Positions 1-10,732 of a stretch of 64,000 nt of DNA are shown here, piece after piece. The notes beneath the pieces are model-generated. The model worked only from the letters and a program-made list of their open reading frames with translations, ran no database searches and was not told where the DNA came from. Position 1 is the first letter of the stretch. Each line of letters starts with the position of its first letter. The stretch is from Gambelia wislizenii (lineage: Eukaryota > Chordata > Lepidosauria > Squamata > Crotaphytidae): positions 365,296,687 to 365,360,686 of the forward strand of contig JAUMIR010000001.1 in assembly GCA_030847615.1 (NCBI GenBank), written 5' to 3'. Both the position numbers and the translations under genes were made by a program.

Positions 1-232
1 TGGCCAGTCTCTCGCAGGAAGCTCCTTGGCAGGCGAAGCAGAGACAGCAGCTCAGGAAACAGGAAATAAGCCAGCAGGGCTGACACAGCGTTGGCCTGGC
101 TGGCCCATGTGGACAGCGATGGCCTCAGCCCAGTGTGTGTGGCTGCGTTGTGTTGATCTGGGGTGAGTCTGGGGAGCATACTCTGGACTAGCCCTGGATT
201 TATGTGGCTATGTAGATGAGCCCTAAATGACT
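1..232. mobile_element. Partial hAT-like non-autonomous DNA transposon, one terminus
   Basis: The right edge ends in a terminus of the type tatgtagatgagccc, which resembles the inverted terminal sequence (GGGCYTGTCTACAYGRGC on the other strand) seen on complete copies near 4.6, 19.7 and 38.0 kb. The other end lies outside the window. It has no coding capacity. Assignment to hAT is inference from family resemblance, because no 8-bp duplication can be tested. Confidence 0.45.
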
Positions 233-1135
233 TAATTATAGGATAAAATAGATGGTATCAAAGGCTCAGTTTAATATAAACTACAGCCTACAGGGAAGGA
301 CTACAGCCTGGAGTGTTCTGGTCCATGCCTGAAGACAAAAGATGGGCTAAAATGGGAGAGTAGCCCATGGAATAACAGGGTGTACTGGTACATCAAACCA
401 CAAAACATGATTAGTGGAGTTGTAATTTTTCAGTTATTTCAAGGGGTTGGGGATACACCTGGAAAAAATGAGGGGGGGAGCTAACCACAAGAAGGAGGTC
501 CCCAAGTTACTGGTAGAACACCCCTTTTACTAGTAGATGGTAGAACTAAGATGCAATAACAGCTTTTCATTATTTAGATTCTATCATAATTAAGTATAAT
601 TTTAGCATCATTAATTCCAATCATCTGAGTCAAAATAGACAGAGCTGGATGGCACTAATAATCATGAACCAAGAAATCTGAGGGTGCCATCTTCAGCTTT
701 GGGGGTATTCTCTGTGACTCCAGATTGAACTTTTCACTTGCTGCCATTGTGTATTCACAATCCTCTTTTATTAATCCAGTGGAACAATATGAACTTATCA
801 ACAACCTAACTCTTGCAGAGAGTTTTATTAATCATATGTAGGATGAGAAGAAGTCTAAGTTAGTTGGGTTTGGAAATAAAATATTGCAGGGGAAGCTGGA
901 ATTAAGGGCTAATGTTTCTATATGTGTTTGCCTCAAAAAGGAAAAAAAAACCACTCATAATTCTATTGTACACTTGACTACTGAAACAATTGTATCTATT
1001 TGCTTATTGTATAATGGCATTTTTGCATTGTGCCAAAAGACCCAGAAAACTCCCTAGTGAACCATGAAACTATTAAAATGTATTATGTGTAGCCAGAGAA
1101 GCCACTGGAACAAATGCTACCATATCTCAGTGTCC
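233..1135. other. Unassigned unique-looking sequence
   Basis: AT-rich sequence without a convincing reading frame, RNA gene or recognised repeat. Runs such as ggggggga near 473 and an A-run near 945 are ordinary low complexity. Confidence 0.5.
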
Positions 1136-1386
1136 ACACTACACAATTATATCAGCTTGATCCCACCTTAACCACAATGGCTGCATTCCACAGAGTCCTG
1201 GGATTTGTAATTTACTGAAGTACTTGGAAATCTCTGCTGGAGATCAATAGTCCACACCACAGAACTACAGTACTATAATTCTTTAGCAGAGATTTTTATA
1301 TCCCTCATCACAGTGCAAATCCAAGGATTTCACAAGATGGAACCATGGCAACTAAAGTGGTCTGATCTAACTCTGTAGTGTAGATG
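1136..1386. mobile_element. Palindromic MITE, family P1 (copy 1)
   Basis: The two halves are imperfect reverse complements. The left part has 'ccttaaccacaatggctg' and 'tcctgggatttgtaa'; the right part has 'ggaaccatggcaacta' and ends in 'tgtagtgtag'. The same fold-back structure recurs near 3.4, 28.2/35.4, 41.5, 54.1 and 58.8 kb, so this is a dispersed non-autonomous DNA transposon. This copy is diverged and therefore old. Confidence 0.75.
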
Positions 1387-1389
1387 TAC

Positions 1390-2689
1390 ACAAATAGAGT
1401 CTCTGCTGCTCAGGTACTCAGACCATTTTCATGCCTAAGGGTAAGCAGATCTGTACCAGTGGTACTTGAATGGAGGGGGATTGGCTGGGACTCAGTGTGT
1501 GCCACCACGAATTCTAGTATGGAAGGAAAGTAAAAGATAAGATAAGAAAAAAATGTCATTCTCTGTGCCAAGGAATTTCTGATCACTGACAAATGTAACT
1601 ACTATTTCTTATTTGTCTGTTGGGTAAGAAAAAAGTCCCAACCATATTCATTCATTCAGTTCATTTTGATAATAAATCCTGCCATTTTGAATATTTTGCA
1701 ATGTATTTTAGAGGAATTATTTTATTTTATTTTATTTTTCCTACAGGGAATCTCAGGACTTTCGTTATTAGGTACCAGTGATGTCAGTCTCAGTCTGTGT
1801 GCTGATAAATTAACATCAATTGTGTGGGGAAAATCTGAATATTCAGATTATTAAATAACCATTGTGTTACGAAAATTATTTTTGAAATGCTATATGCACT
1901 GACCTATTTAATTTAACATGACTTACTTCCAAATAAACTTGCATAGGTTTGCACTGTAAGGCATTGATTCATTTCATGAGATTGCAAAAGGTCTTTTATT
2001 GATAATAGCAAGCCCTCTATGTCTAACCCTATTTGATTTTCATAAGTAGTTGGCAGCTCATTAACTGCTAATTAACAGCCCTATATCTGGGGAAAGGAAG
2101 GAAGATTACCTGACATAACAAATGCAATGCAACAGAAAGCACTAAGGTTCTGTTTGGAAATAATATTAAAAATCTAATCAATTTCTACAGGAAAAATGGG
2201 GATAAATTAAAAATTAGAGGATTTTTAAATACTATGGTCAATCTTTTTAGAGTTTATCTCCAAAGTACAGTAATCCCAAAGTCATTCATTCATTCTTGTT
2301 CTTTCTGTGATTATCAGTTGCATGGTTTATTTTTTTCCAAATGCCACCTTCAACAATTACTTGAGATAACCAAACCCAAAACACATACAAATCCTGCAGT
2401 AAGTAAACTAACTAAACCCATTCCTAAGCTAATTATACACATTTCAATCTACATTAAGGCTGGGGTTTGGTATGGAGAAATCCGTGGTCACCTTGATGTC
2501 ATAAGACCTCTATTGTAAGAGAGGCCAGGAGTAAAACCCTGTTAATTCAGTGGCTGTTAATGCTACGGGTGGAAAGAATATTTGAAAATATTCGAAAAAT
2601 GGTCAGAAAGCATGTACTTCAAGGGTAGAGAAACCCTGATGAGAAGAATCCAGGAATGATGAGAATCTTCACAGTTTGGGACATATTAT
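1390..2689. other. Unassigned AT-rich sequence with a short dispersed-repeat trace near 1.9 kb
   Basis: No exon-like reading frame is convincing. Around 1915-1965 the motif 'acttacttccaaataaac' followed by 'ttgcatagg' matches a short dispersed repeat also seen at about 54.93 kb and 56.70-56.76 kb. The rest is AT-rich without recognisable features. Confidence 0.45.
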
Positions 2690-2935
2690 TCACAAAATTC
2701 ACGTGTGGTTGTTTTGTGCAAAAAGGAGCATTTTCTGCATGGAAAACAACATTTGTCTACATAGAAAATAATATTTCAAAGCAGAAATATTAAACAGCAA
2801 ATTCTGCTTCTGCCAGGAATTAATATTTCTGCAATGAAATATCATTTTCTATGCAGAAAATATTTTCTGCACAGAAAATTCAGTTTTCTGCACAAATCAC
2901 GTGTGAATTTTGCGCAGAATACATCCCAAACTGCA
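2690..2935. repeat. Fold-back repeat built of TTTTCTGCACAGAAAA-like motifs (copy 1)
   Basis: The ends are inverted relatives: 'ttcacaaaattcacgtgtgg' on the left and 'cacgtgtgaattttgcgcag' on the right. Between them the short palindrome tttctgcacagaaa and variants recur several times. A second copy of the motif cluster lies at 12.09-12.39 kb in the same orientation. It is probably a MITE; I do not recognise its superfamily. Confidence 0.6.
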
Positions 2936-3019
2936 GCCTTCAAAAACTGCACGGTTTTCAAAGAATTTCTCACAGCAAGAAAAATGCTAAAATTACTCAT
3001 TGCTACCTTCAAGAAGAAA

Positions 3020-3429
3020 CTTAGACTTTATCTACACAAGCAATTTACCCTGGCTTGCTCCCGTCTGAGAGCCCTACTGTCCATATCATGCAGGGCATTT
3101 GCCCTGTTCTGCTCCCAGGCAGTCTTCACCACCCCTGGGCAGAAACAGGGCTCAGACATGGGCAAGCTGGGGTAGGGCCTGATACTACTTTCTAAAATAA
3201 TATTTGTTTTACTCCACTGCTGCTGGGGAAAAACATAGTGAGCCCTGCATGTCCACAGGAGCCTATTCCAGCCCATGGAGATCAGCCCATCTCTCCAGCT
3301 GCCAGTCACCCTTACCCTTCCAGGTCCAAAGCTGGTCACATGTTCAGCCAGCTTCTTTGATGCTGTGTGGGCAAGAAAAAAATGGTGGCAGTGGTGGCAG
3401 CAACAGACCGGCATTCCTGTCTGGACTCT
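3020..3429 (-). mobile_element. hAT-like non-autonomous DNA transposon, truncated
   Basis: It begins with an inverted terminus-like 'tttatctacacaagcaattt' and shares internal blocks with elements at 4.6, 19.7 and 38.0 kb: 'agggcatttgccctgttctg', the 'cctgggcag' block and the 'ccagctgcca' block. Its far end appears replaced by the P1 palindromic MITE that starts at about 3430. The small reading frames here are not conserved between copies. Confidence 0.6.
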
Positions 3430-3615
3430 GACACCACTTTAACTGCCATGGCTCAATGCTATGGATTTCTGGGATTTGTAGTTTTGTGAGATATTTAGCC
3501 TCCTCTGTCAGAGAGTTGTGGTGCCACAACAAACTACAGATCCCAGGATTCCACAGCATTGAGTCATAGCAGTTGAAGCAGTATCAAACTGGATTATTTT
3601 TGTAGCACAGATGCG
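3430..3615. mobile_element. Palindromic MITE, family P1 (copy 2, near complete)
   Basis: Left arm: 'acaccactttaactgccatg' then 'ctgggatttgtagttttgtg'. Right arm: 'aaactacagatcccagg', then 'ttgaagcagtatcaaactgg' and 'ttatttttgtag'. The arms pair to form a hairpin of about 80 bp. It abuts the hAT-like element to its left. Confidence 0.8.
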
Positions 3616-3859
3616 GCCCTGGAGTAAGGAGCCATGAATATGCTGATGACAACTAGCCCATTTTGTTTTTGTCATCAGAGTCAGGAGGGACTTTGTAGCT
3701 GCTGAACTGTTGTCCAGGCTCATAGGGCTAGGTGAGGAACAGTAAATTGCAGCTGAAATTTGACAACACAGAGGCATTTGGGGTAGGCTGGTTCTTGGGT
3801 CTGAACAGTTGACATACATCCTGTTCTAAGCTGGGGTTGCATTCCCCCTGAAAGAGGAG

Positions 3860-4430
3860 CTACAGTGTGTCCTTAAAGTCACCAAGGCCCATGTTACACT
3901 TGGCATACCTTTTGCCACCTTCAACTGGTTTGACAGCTACAGCCTTTCCTGGTGAGGGTTAATCTGGTAAACTTCAGGTTGGATTACTGTAAAAGCTATA
4001 TGTGTGGCTATCCTTGAAAGCAGTTTGGCAGCTCTGAATTGTACGGAGTACTGCAGTTAGAATTCTGGCTAGTTTGTCCAGGACAAGGTGGAGCCATATT
4101 TCATCAGTTATGAAGGAGATAATTTTACTGCCTGTTTACTCCCATGCCCAATTCAAGGTGCTAGTGCTTTTCTTTCAAATCCTAAATATCCAAACATCAA
4201 AAGTTTTTCTTCCTCCCATATCAGAAGCACAAACATCTGAAGGTGTGCTTCCTCCCATATCAACCAGCCTGTGTTTTAAGGCCATCATTATAACTTTTTG
4301 TCTGTTTTTATCTGTGTCATTTTTTCCTCTCTCTTTTTAACAGTACCTATTCCAATCTTGCTATAAAATGCCATGAAACTAGTTCTGGGAGAAAGGCAGA
4401 ATATAAATCAAATAAATAAATAAATCAGAC
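3860..4430 (+). pseudogene. Decayed CR1/L2-type LINE 3' end (reverse transcriptase remnant)
   Basis: The conceptual translation shows only scraps of the post-catalytic reverse transcriptase region. A block reading LLPVYSHAQFKVLVLFF corresponds to the LHWLPV..RIQFKVL signature of CR1/L2 LINEs, and upstream a degenerate RLDYC-like block is visible in another frame. The end is a typical LINE tail: 'ggcagaatataaatcaaat' followed by (AAAT)n. Stops and frameshifts are frequent, so the copy is old and inactive. CR1 versus L2 cannot be settled from this fragment. Confidence 0.7.
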
Positions 4431-4607
4431 GAGGACATTCCTTCTATATTCCATCTAGAAGAAAAATACATTTTCCATCTACAAAAGGGAAGGCTTCTCT
4501 GAAGTTGTGTCCTGAATTTGAAGTAACCTTCAACAGGATTCATGATGGATACTAATATGGTACTCTTTTAAGCACCAAGTTTTAAAAGAAATTATTGCTA
4601 GGGTATA

Positions 4608-5147
4608 TTTAGACCTAGGGTTTATATACATGGGCAATTTACCCCATCTTGCCTCCGTCCTAGAGCCCTGCAGTCCTGATGATTTTGCCCTGTTCTGCCC
4701 AGGCAGTCCTCACCAGCCCCAGGACAGATATGGGGCTCAGAAGGGGGGGAAGACGGGCTAGGGACCTTTACCGCATTTTTTAAAAATACATGGTTTAATC
4801 TGTTCTCACTATAAAGGAATGGATTGGGTCCCGCATGTCTGCAGGATCCCGTCCCAGCAGGCCAGCCCAGTAGTGCAGCTGCCAGTCTGCCTTGCTCTTC
4901 CAGATCAAGGAAGAGGTCCTGCAACATGTGGCCAAGGCTGGTCACATGCAGGGGGACTTGATCACATGTTGCAGGCTGGTTTCCGGTCTTCCGGGGTACA
5001 TGGGTGTTGGTGGCAACTGCAGTGATAGGCTGGTCTCCCTGTCTGGACTCCAGCCCCTTTCACAGAGGTAATAGGGGTAATATACATACAGCCAAGATAC
5101 ACTGGCAGGGAACCGGTGTATCCTGGCTCATGTAGGTGAGGCCCTAG
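4608..5147 (-). mobile_element. hAT-like non-autonomous DNA transposon (complete-looking, ~540 bp)
   Basis: The termini are related in inverted orientation: 'atatacatgggcaatttacc' on the left, and 'gtgtatcctggctcatgtag' then 'gtgaggcccta' on the right. Internal blocks (gcagtcctgatgattttgcc, ggcagtcctcaccagcccca, gcaacatgtggccaa) match elements at 3.0, 19.7 and 38.0 kb. There is no transposase; reading frames inside are chance. The hAT assignment rests on TIR style only. Confidence 0.65.
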
Positions 5148-5590
5148 TTTTGTTATTTTTTTCTGGTTGTAACAGTGTTTATTACATTGAATGTCTGGCT
5201 GTGGTATATCCTTATTTGACATCCTTTTCTTGATGAAGAAGAATGACCTATATTTTTTTAAAAAAATAATAATAAAGTAGTAACATTAACAGTAAATAAA
5301 CTCACAACAGCCTCTAACCATGCTATTTTGGTATATTTCTACAGGAGGGAACTCCAAAGAAAATGTGCACCCACCAACAGAAAGCCTCTCATAGCTAGGA
5401 AGTAATCTTGCCTCAGATGGCAATGAATGTAAGATCTCTTTGCATATCATCCCACACATTCATGAATGTATGTTTGTTTGCCAGTCCCCCATTCTCATCA
5501 TAGTTCTCAATAAGGGACAGTCACATTTCATTACATGCATGCAAGCACCTATTAACAAGTTTGTGTTCTACCTAAATACCAAAGGGAAGT
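5148..5590. other. Unassigned sequence
   Basis: AT-rich, with poly(T)/poly(A) patches near 5150-5275. No recognised repeat or gene. The reading frame that runs through 5440-5964 crosses into a transposon and the (CT)n tract, so it is not a gene. Confidence 0.5.
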
Positions 5591-5591
5591 A

Positions 5592-5782
5592 CAGTATCTG
5601 CTGGGGTTTGGTTCCAGGACCCTTCATGTATACCAAAATCCATGGATGCTCAAGTCCCATTATTTACAATGGCATAGTAAAATGGTGTCCTTTATACAAA
5701 AATGGCAAAAATCAAGGTTTGCTTCTTGGAATTTTTTTGGAGGGGGGTATTTGCAAGCCATGGATGGTGGAATCCATGCCAA
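5592..5782 (-). mobile_element. Tigger/pogo-like MITE, left part of a split copy
   Basis: A TA dinucleotide (5590-5591) precedes 'cagtatctgctggggtttgg'. The internal order 'caggaccc', 'ccatggatgctcaagtccca', 'tggcatagtaaaatggtgtc' is the reverse complement of the intact copy at 21.07-21.31 kb. The missing right end is at 9585-9611, on the far side of three LINE insertions. Confidence 0.8.
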
Positions 5783-5823
5783 ATCTTCTTTTAAAAGCCC
5801 TCCCTGGACCCCTGGACCTAAAC

Positions 5824-5825
<2 letters not shown>

Positions 5826-5875
<50 letters not shown>
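5826..5875. repeat. (CT)25 microsatellite, 3' tail of the RTE-type LINE
   Basis: A pure 50-bp (CT)n run. It sits exactly at the 3' end (minus-strand sense) of the RTE-type element; on that strand it reads as a (GA)n tail. The second copy of the element has a short form of the same tail (17387-17395), so the microsatellite probably grew from the element tail. Confidence 0.85.
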
Positions 5876-5877
<2 letters not shown>

Positions 5878-6795
5878 CTTTTCTTCGCAAACGAAGATTC
5901 AGGAAGGACTCATCCCGCGCTTTCTGCAAGCGCGCTGATGACTAAAAAGGCCAATCTGAGATAAACAAGTCCGGTTGCAAAAAGCACAGCAGAAGGTCTC
6001 CTTGGGTGATATTTTTGGGTTGTGATTCTTTTTGCGTTGTCGTTTCTCTTCAAGACTTGTTTGTCGTGAGTTCTCAAATAAGGCTGCAGCATTGTGGATA
6101 GTGCGTCTCCATGCCGTCCGATGTGAAGCCAGGGCGGACCACTGTTGTTGATCAATTTGGCCGAGCCTGAGATGTTGTTTCAGGGAGTCTTTGTATCGCT
6201 TTTTTGGAGCGCACCTCTTACGCTGACCCGTGGTGAGTTCACCGTAGAGTAGTATTTTTGGTAGGCGATGGTCCTCCATCCTAGAAACGTGCCCTGCCCA
6301 GTGCAGCTGCGTTCTCAATATCATGGCCTCAATGCTGGTGATCCCTGCTTGCTCAAGGACGGCAACATTCATCACATAGTCAGTCCAGTGTATATTTAGG
6401 ATTGTGCGTAGACAGCACTGATGAAAGCGCTGGAGGAGTCGTAGGTGGTGGCGATAGGTGACCCATGTTTCAGATCCATAAAGGAGGATAGACAGTACGA
6501 TGGCTCTATACACACTGATTTTTGTGCTTTGCCTCAGGTGTTTATTGCTCCAGACTCTTTTGTGAAGTCTTCCAAATGCACTATATGCCTTTGCTAATCT
6601 GTGATCGATCTCTTTGTCAATCTTGGCATCTGAGGAGATGATGCTTCCCAGGTAGGTGAACTGCTGAACGGACTTAAGCACAGATTTGCCAACGGCAATG
6701 TGGGGATGGTGGTGTTCGTCCTGTGGTGCAGGCTGGTAAAGAACTTCTGTTTTCTTCAGGTTGACTTCTAGCCCAAACAGCTCTAGTATCAAATC
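5876..6795 (-). pseudogene. RTE-like non-LTR retrotransposon, C-terminal reverse transcriptase fragment (copy 1)
   Basis: The open frame 5899-6792 (minus, 297 codons) starts after the catalytic motifs, at LFGLEVNLKKTEV, and runs through the thumb-like region (FTYLGSIISSDAKIDKEID, LLYGSETWVTYRHHLRLLQR, HWAGHVSRMEDHRLPK) to a C-terminal CX2CX12HX3C zinc-finger-like motif. These blocks are typical of RTE-related LINE ORF2 proteins; a different named clade (for example RTEX) is possible. Endonuclease, finger-palm motifs and the catalytic YADD/FADD box are missing, so it is 5'-truncated and dead. The frame has no stop across 297 codons, so it is not very old. It shares most of its sequence with 17.4-18.6 kb. 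It abuts an L2 copy at about 6796. Confidence 0.8.
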
Positions 6796-6796
6796 T

Positions 6797-8246
6797 CCCT
6801 TTTCTGGGCAAGGTGATCAAGAGAGGAGTTGCCTCCCAACTCCAGGCAGTCTTGGATGAGACAAGTTATCTAGACCCTTTTCAAACCAGCTTTAGAGGAG
6901 AATATGGAGTTGAGACCACTATGGTCACCGTAGAGGATGATCTTCACCTGATCTTCCTGGATCGCCTGAGAGGGTTAGGAATCAGAGGCACTGCGCTCCA
7001 GTGGTTCCGGTCCTTCCTCTCGGGCAGGTCCCAGAGGGTGCAGCTTGGGAACAGCTGCTCCAGCAGAAAGGAGCTTACTTGTGGTGTTCCACAGGGCGCC
7101 ATCCTGTCCCCGATGCTGTTTAACATCTATAGGAAGCCGCTGGATGAGATTATTCGGGGTTATGGGGCTGGGTGTTATCAGTACGCTGATGACACCCAGA
7201 TCTATTTCTCCTTGTCCCGATCATCGGCCTCGAATCCCAATGGCATCTCTCCTCTTAATGACTGTCTTAAAGCTGTAATGGGCTGGATGAGGAAAAACAG
7301 ATTGAGATTAAATCCAGACAAAACGGAGGTGCTCAAGGTAGCGGCCCCGAAACCAGGAGTTGAGTTGCAACCTCCAGTCCTGGATGGGGTCACGCTCTCC
7401 GTTAAGGACTGTGTTCGCAGTCTGGGGGTGCTCCTTGATTCATCGCTTCAGATGACGAGTCAAGTGAATGCGACGGTCAGGAGCGCTTGTTATCAGCTTC
7501 AGCTGATACGCCAGCTGTGCCCTTTCCTGGAAGTAAGGGACCTTGAGACTGTGGTGCACGCGCTGGTAACCTCTCGTCTAGATTTCTGCAATGTGTTCTA
7601 CATGGGGCTACCCTCGTGCTTGGTCCGGAAACTTCAGTTGGTACAAAATATGGCAGCCAGAGTGGTCTCAGGAACATCTCGGAGAGATCATATAACTCCA
7701 ATACTAAAATCTCTCCACTGGCTGCCTATCAGTTTCTGGGCCCAGTATAAGGTGTTGGTTATTACCTTTAAAGCCCTAAATGGCTTGGGTCCAACTTATC
7801 TCCAGAACCGCCTCCTCCCATAGAATCCTCCCCGCATACTCCGGTCCTCTGGGAGGAATCTGCTTCAGCCACAAAAATCTAGGCTGTCTGCAACCTCCCA
7901 GAGGGCCTTTTCAGTAATCGCCCCCAAATTGTGGAATGGCCTGCCGAATGAGATCCGTCAGCTGACGAGCTTGAGTAGCTTTAAAAAAGCACTAAAGACG
8001 GATCTCTTTCGGCAGGCCTTTCCTGATTAGATCCCGGCCTCAGGAACGCAGTCTCCTGGCTTTTTAAAAATTATGTATATATTTGTTTTTAATGTGTTTT
8101 TTAGCTAGAAGGTTTTAATCTTATTGTGTTTAATGTCTTTTTATGTGGGAGGGTGGGGTGGGTGGTGTTTTTAGTCATTATTGTAATGTTTTAATTGTTG
8201 GAAGCCACCCCGATTGTTTTTAGCAGAGGGGCGGGGTATAAATAAA

Positions 8247-8278
<32 letters not shown>
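6797..8278 (+). pseudogene. LINE-2 (L2) retrotransposon fragment with internal RT deletion (copy 1)
   Basis: The open frame 6813-7823 (336 codons) reads as L2 reverse transcriptase: finger block (ASQLQAVLDE, DPFQTSFRGEYGVETTMV), motif B GVPQGAILSPMLFNIY, motif C QYADDTQIYF, then MGWMRKNRLRLNPDKTEVL, SRLDFCNVFYMGLPSCLVRK and HITPILKSLHWLPI. The block with motif A ([17 protein letters not shown] in the sister copy at 21.8 kb) is deleted: DDLHLI joins directly to FLDRLRGLG. Catalysis is therefore impossible even though the frame is open. A stop at 7821 comes before the last conserved C-terminal block, which continues out of frame to about 8028. The 3' end is 'ggggcggggtataaataaat' followed by (ATT)n to 8278. 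Confidence 0.9.
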
Positions 8279-8280
8279 GC

Positions 8281-9584
8281 AGTGACGGGGTAGTGTGTCC
8301 CTGCTGGTGCTTTTGGACCTCTCAATAGCATTCCATACTATCGACCATGGTATCCTTCTAGAATGCCTGGGGGATTTGGGAATTGGAGGCACTACGCTTC
8401 AGTAGTTTCAGCCCTATATCTCAGGCAGTTTCCAGGTGGTGTTGCTTGGGAATAGCTGCTCCTCAAAAAAAGAAGCTGTTATATGGCATACCACAAGATG
8501 CCATTCTATCCCCAATGCTATTCAATATCTACATGAAACTGCTGAGAGATCATGCAGAGGCATGGGGCAGGGTGTTATCAGTACACTGATGATACCCAAA
8601 TATATTTGTCCATGCCTTCAAAAACAGCCTCAGCTAAGGATAGTGTGTCTCCTCTCATTGAATGCCTGGAGGAGGTAATGGGCTGGATGAGGAAAAACAA
8701 ACTGAAGCTGAGTCCAGACAAGACAGAGGTGCTTACTGTCAAGGGTCCTAACCTGGGTTTGGAGGTATGTCAGCCAGTCCTGGATGGAGTTACACTCCCC
8801 CTGAAAGAATATGTTTGCAGCCTGGGAGCGCTTCTGGATCCGTTGCTCCAAATGACAGCTCAGATAGATGCGATGGCCAGGAGTGCTTACTACCAGCTTT
8901 GGCTGTTTCGCCAGCCTGCACCCCTTCTTAGAGTTGTAAAGATGGTAGTGCAGGTGATGGTAACATCAAGGCTGGACTTTTGCAATGTGCTGTACATTGG
9001 GCTACCTTTGTACCAAGTTTGGAAACTTCAGTTGGTTCAAAACACAGCAGCCAGATTAGTCACTGGTACAACCAAGAGTGATCATATCACACCAATATTA
9101 AAATAACTCCACTGGCTGCCAATTAGTTTCCAGGCAAAGTACAAAGTGTTCATTATTACATTTGAAGCCATATATGGTTTGGGTCCACATTAACTACAGG
9201 ACCACTTTCTCCTGTATAACCAAACCCGTACACTTAGGTCCTCTGGGGACATTTGCTCTAGTCAGCCAGGACTAGGTTTAGCAACTGTCACCCAGATGAC
9301 TTTTTCTTCAGCCACCCCTAGACTCTGGAATGGCCTGCTGAATGTGCTGTAAGAATTCAAATCAGTATTAAAGACTTGCCTCTTCCAGCACATCTATCCA
9401 AATGATTTTAACATGTGAATTTTAAATTGTGTGTTGACTGTTTTAAAATGTCTTGGTTTTGCTTGTTCTTTTAAATTGATATATGTTTTGAATTGATATG
9501 TGTTTTTAACCAATGTTTTGTTTACGTGTTGTGTTCTTCCCCTCCTCGATCCATAATGAGAGGTGGTAAAAAATTGTTGTTGTT
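8281..9584 (+). pseudogene. LINE-2 (L2) retrotransposon fragment (copy 2, older)
   Basis: It starts inside reverse transcriptase motif A (degenerate [16 protein letters not shown] at 8305-8350), runs through motif B (GIPQDAILSPMLFNIYMK), motif C (QYTDDTQIYL, where YADD has become YTDD) and the C-terminal blocks MGWMRKNKLKLSPDKTEVL and SRLDFCNVLYIGLP. Several frameshifts split these. The tail is a short (GTT)3. It is more diverged than the copy to its left and lies head-to-tail with it; the two are separate insertions because copy 1 has its own 3' tail. Confidence 0.88.
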
Positions 9585-9611
9585 AAATCCATGGATACAG
9601 AGGGCCGACTG
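9585..9611 (-). mobile_element. Tigger/pogo-like MITE, right end of the split copy
   Basis: The sequence ends 'atacagagggccgactg' followed by TA at 9612-9613. It completes the element that starts at 5592, whose left side is also flanked by TA. The terminal bases match the start of the intact copy at 21073 in inverted sense. Confidence 0.75.
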
Positions 9612-9613
9612 TA

Positions 9614-10176
9614 TTGATTTCAGTTAACTCAGTGACATATTTCTCTGTAAAATTAATATACTGTCCACACATTTCTGTCTTTATGAAGGGCCCACACTCA
9701 AAAATACAGGATTTTGTAGCACATTGTTCAAGCTATATAAAAGGAAAAACGTTCCAGCCCTCAAATAGGAGGCATCCCTTATAATAATGGACACCTGCCA
9801 GCCCTATAAGGGACATATTTTCTATCCCTCGAATAAGGGGCATCCCTTATAATGAGGAACACCTGGCAAGTCTAGTCATAAGACATCTGTATGAACATGA
9901 CATGCATGTGAATTAGACAATGAGATGCATCCATCACAATCCCAGTTTCAGGGATGTGAAACACAATCCTGTGTATTGCTACACGGAAGTAATTCTTATT
10001 GCATTAATATAGCTTTGACTCCTAAAGATCTGGGGTTGGTGGCTGAAAGGTCTCAGGAAAACAGTATATCCGGCAACTAATGACAACTATTTTAAGACAT
10101 TGCTAAAAGAGGCACATTGTCAGGTAACAAAGATAGTCCCTCATGAACACAGGCATTTGGAATGTATGCCATCTAT
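9614..10176. other. Unassigned sequence with a short local repeat
   Basis: A degenerate unit with 'ataaggggcatcccttataa' character recurs at about 9762-9793 and 9833-9862, giving a local duplication of roughly 70 bp. Nothing else is recognised. Confidence 0.45.
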
Positions 10177-10703
10177 GGCTTGTCCATACAGGCTAGAATA
10201 CTCCATGTTCTGGTCACAGTCTTCCAGCCCTGGGCCCATGGCATTTCCTTTGTTACCTGTCCTTCTGTTGTGGCAACATAGAGGTGTCCACACACTTGCA
10301 GCCCATGCACAAAATGGTGCTTCTCTTCCTCATGCCAGTCACATCTTCTGAGGCCAAGAACAAGGCTGCCCAGCTGTGGTTTGGCACTTAGTGGTGACCT
10401 CAGCAGATGCAACATGTGCAACCCGGCTGGGAAATGGTCGCACCAGACACTGTGCAGGCCTGTGTGTAGACATACACACAGGTTGCAGTAATGGAACTCA
10501 CTGTTTTCTCTGGAAAAACTGCAGCAAACAGTGAGGGTTTTTTTTCCATGTGTCCATTTTGTTTTAAGGGTTATTTGTCAGATATGTTGGATATCGTCTG
10601 GACAGTTCAGACTAGAAATGGGGCCCAAACCCTGCATCATCTGAACAACTGAGCACAGGAATGAGGGGAAGCCATTTCATTTGGCCTGTGCAGACAAGGC
10701 CCT
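10177..10703. mobile_element. hAT-like non-autonomous DNA transposon
   Basis: The left end 'ggcttgtccatacaggc' and right end 'ggcctgtgcagacaaggccc' are inverted relatives with the same style as the other hAT-like elements in the window. The interior differs from the 4.6 kb family, so it is a separate subfamily. No transposase is present. Confidence 0.6.
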
Positions 10704-10732
10704 AGAGATCTCAGCATACAGCAATGAGCAGA

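Noticed and set aside
5592..5820. Possible CRISPR or phage-like repeats here and elsewhere
   Set aside because: No regularly spaced identical repeats with unique spacers exist; the repeats are transposon families of a vertebrate genome.
5440..5964. 174-codon plus-strand frame as a gene
   Set aside because: It crosses a Tigger-like MITE, encodes a (SL)n run from the (CT)n microsatellite and ends in the complement of the RTE-type LINE.
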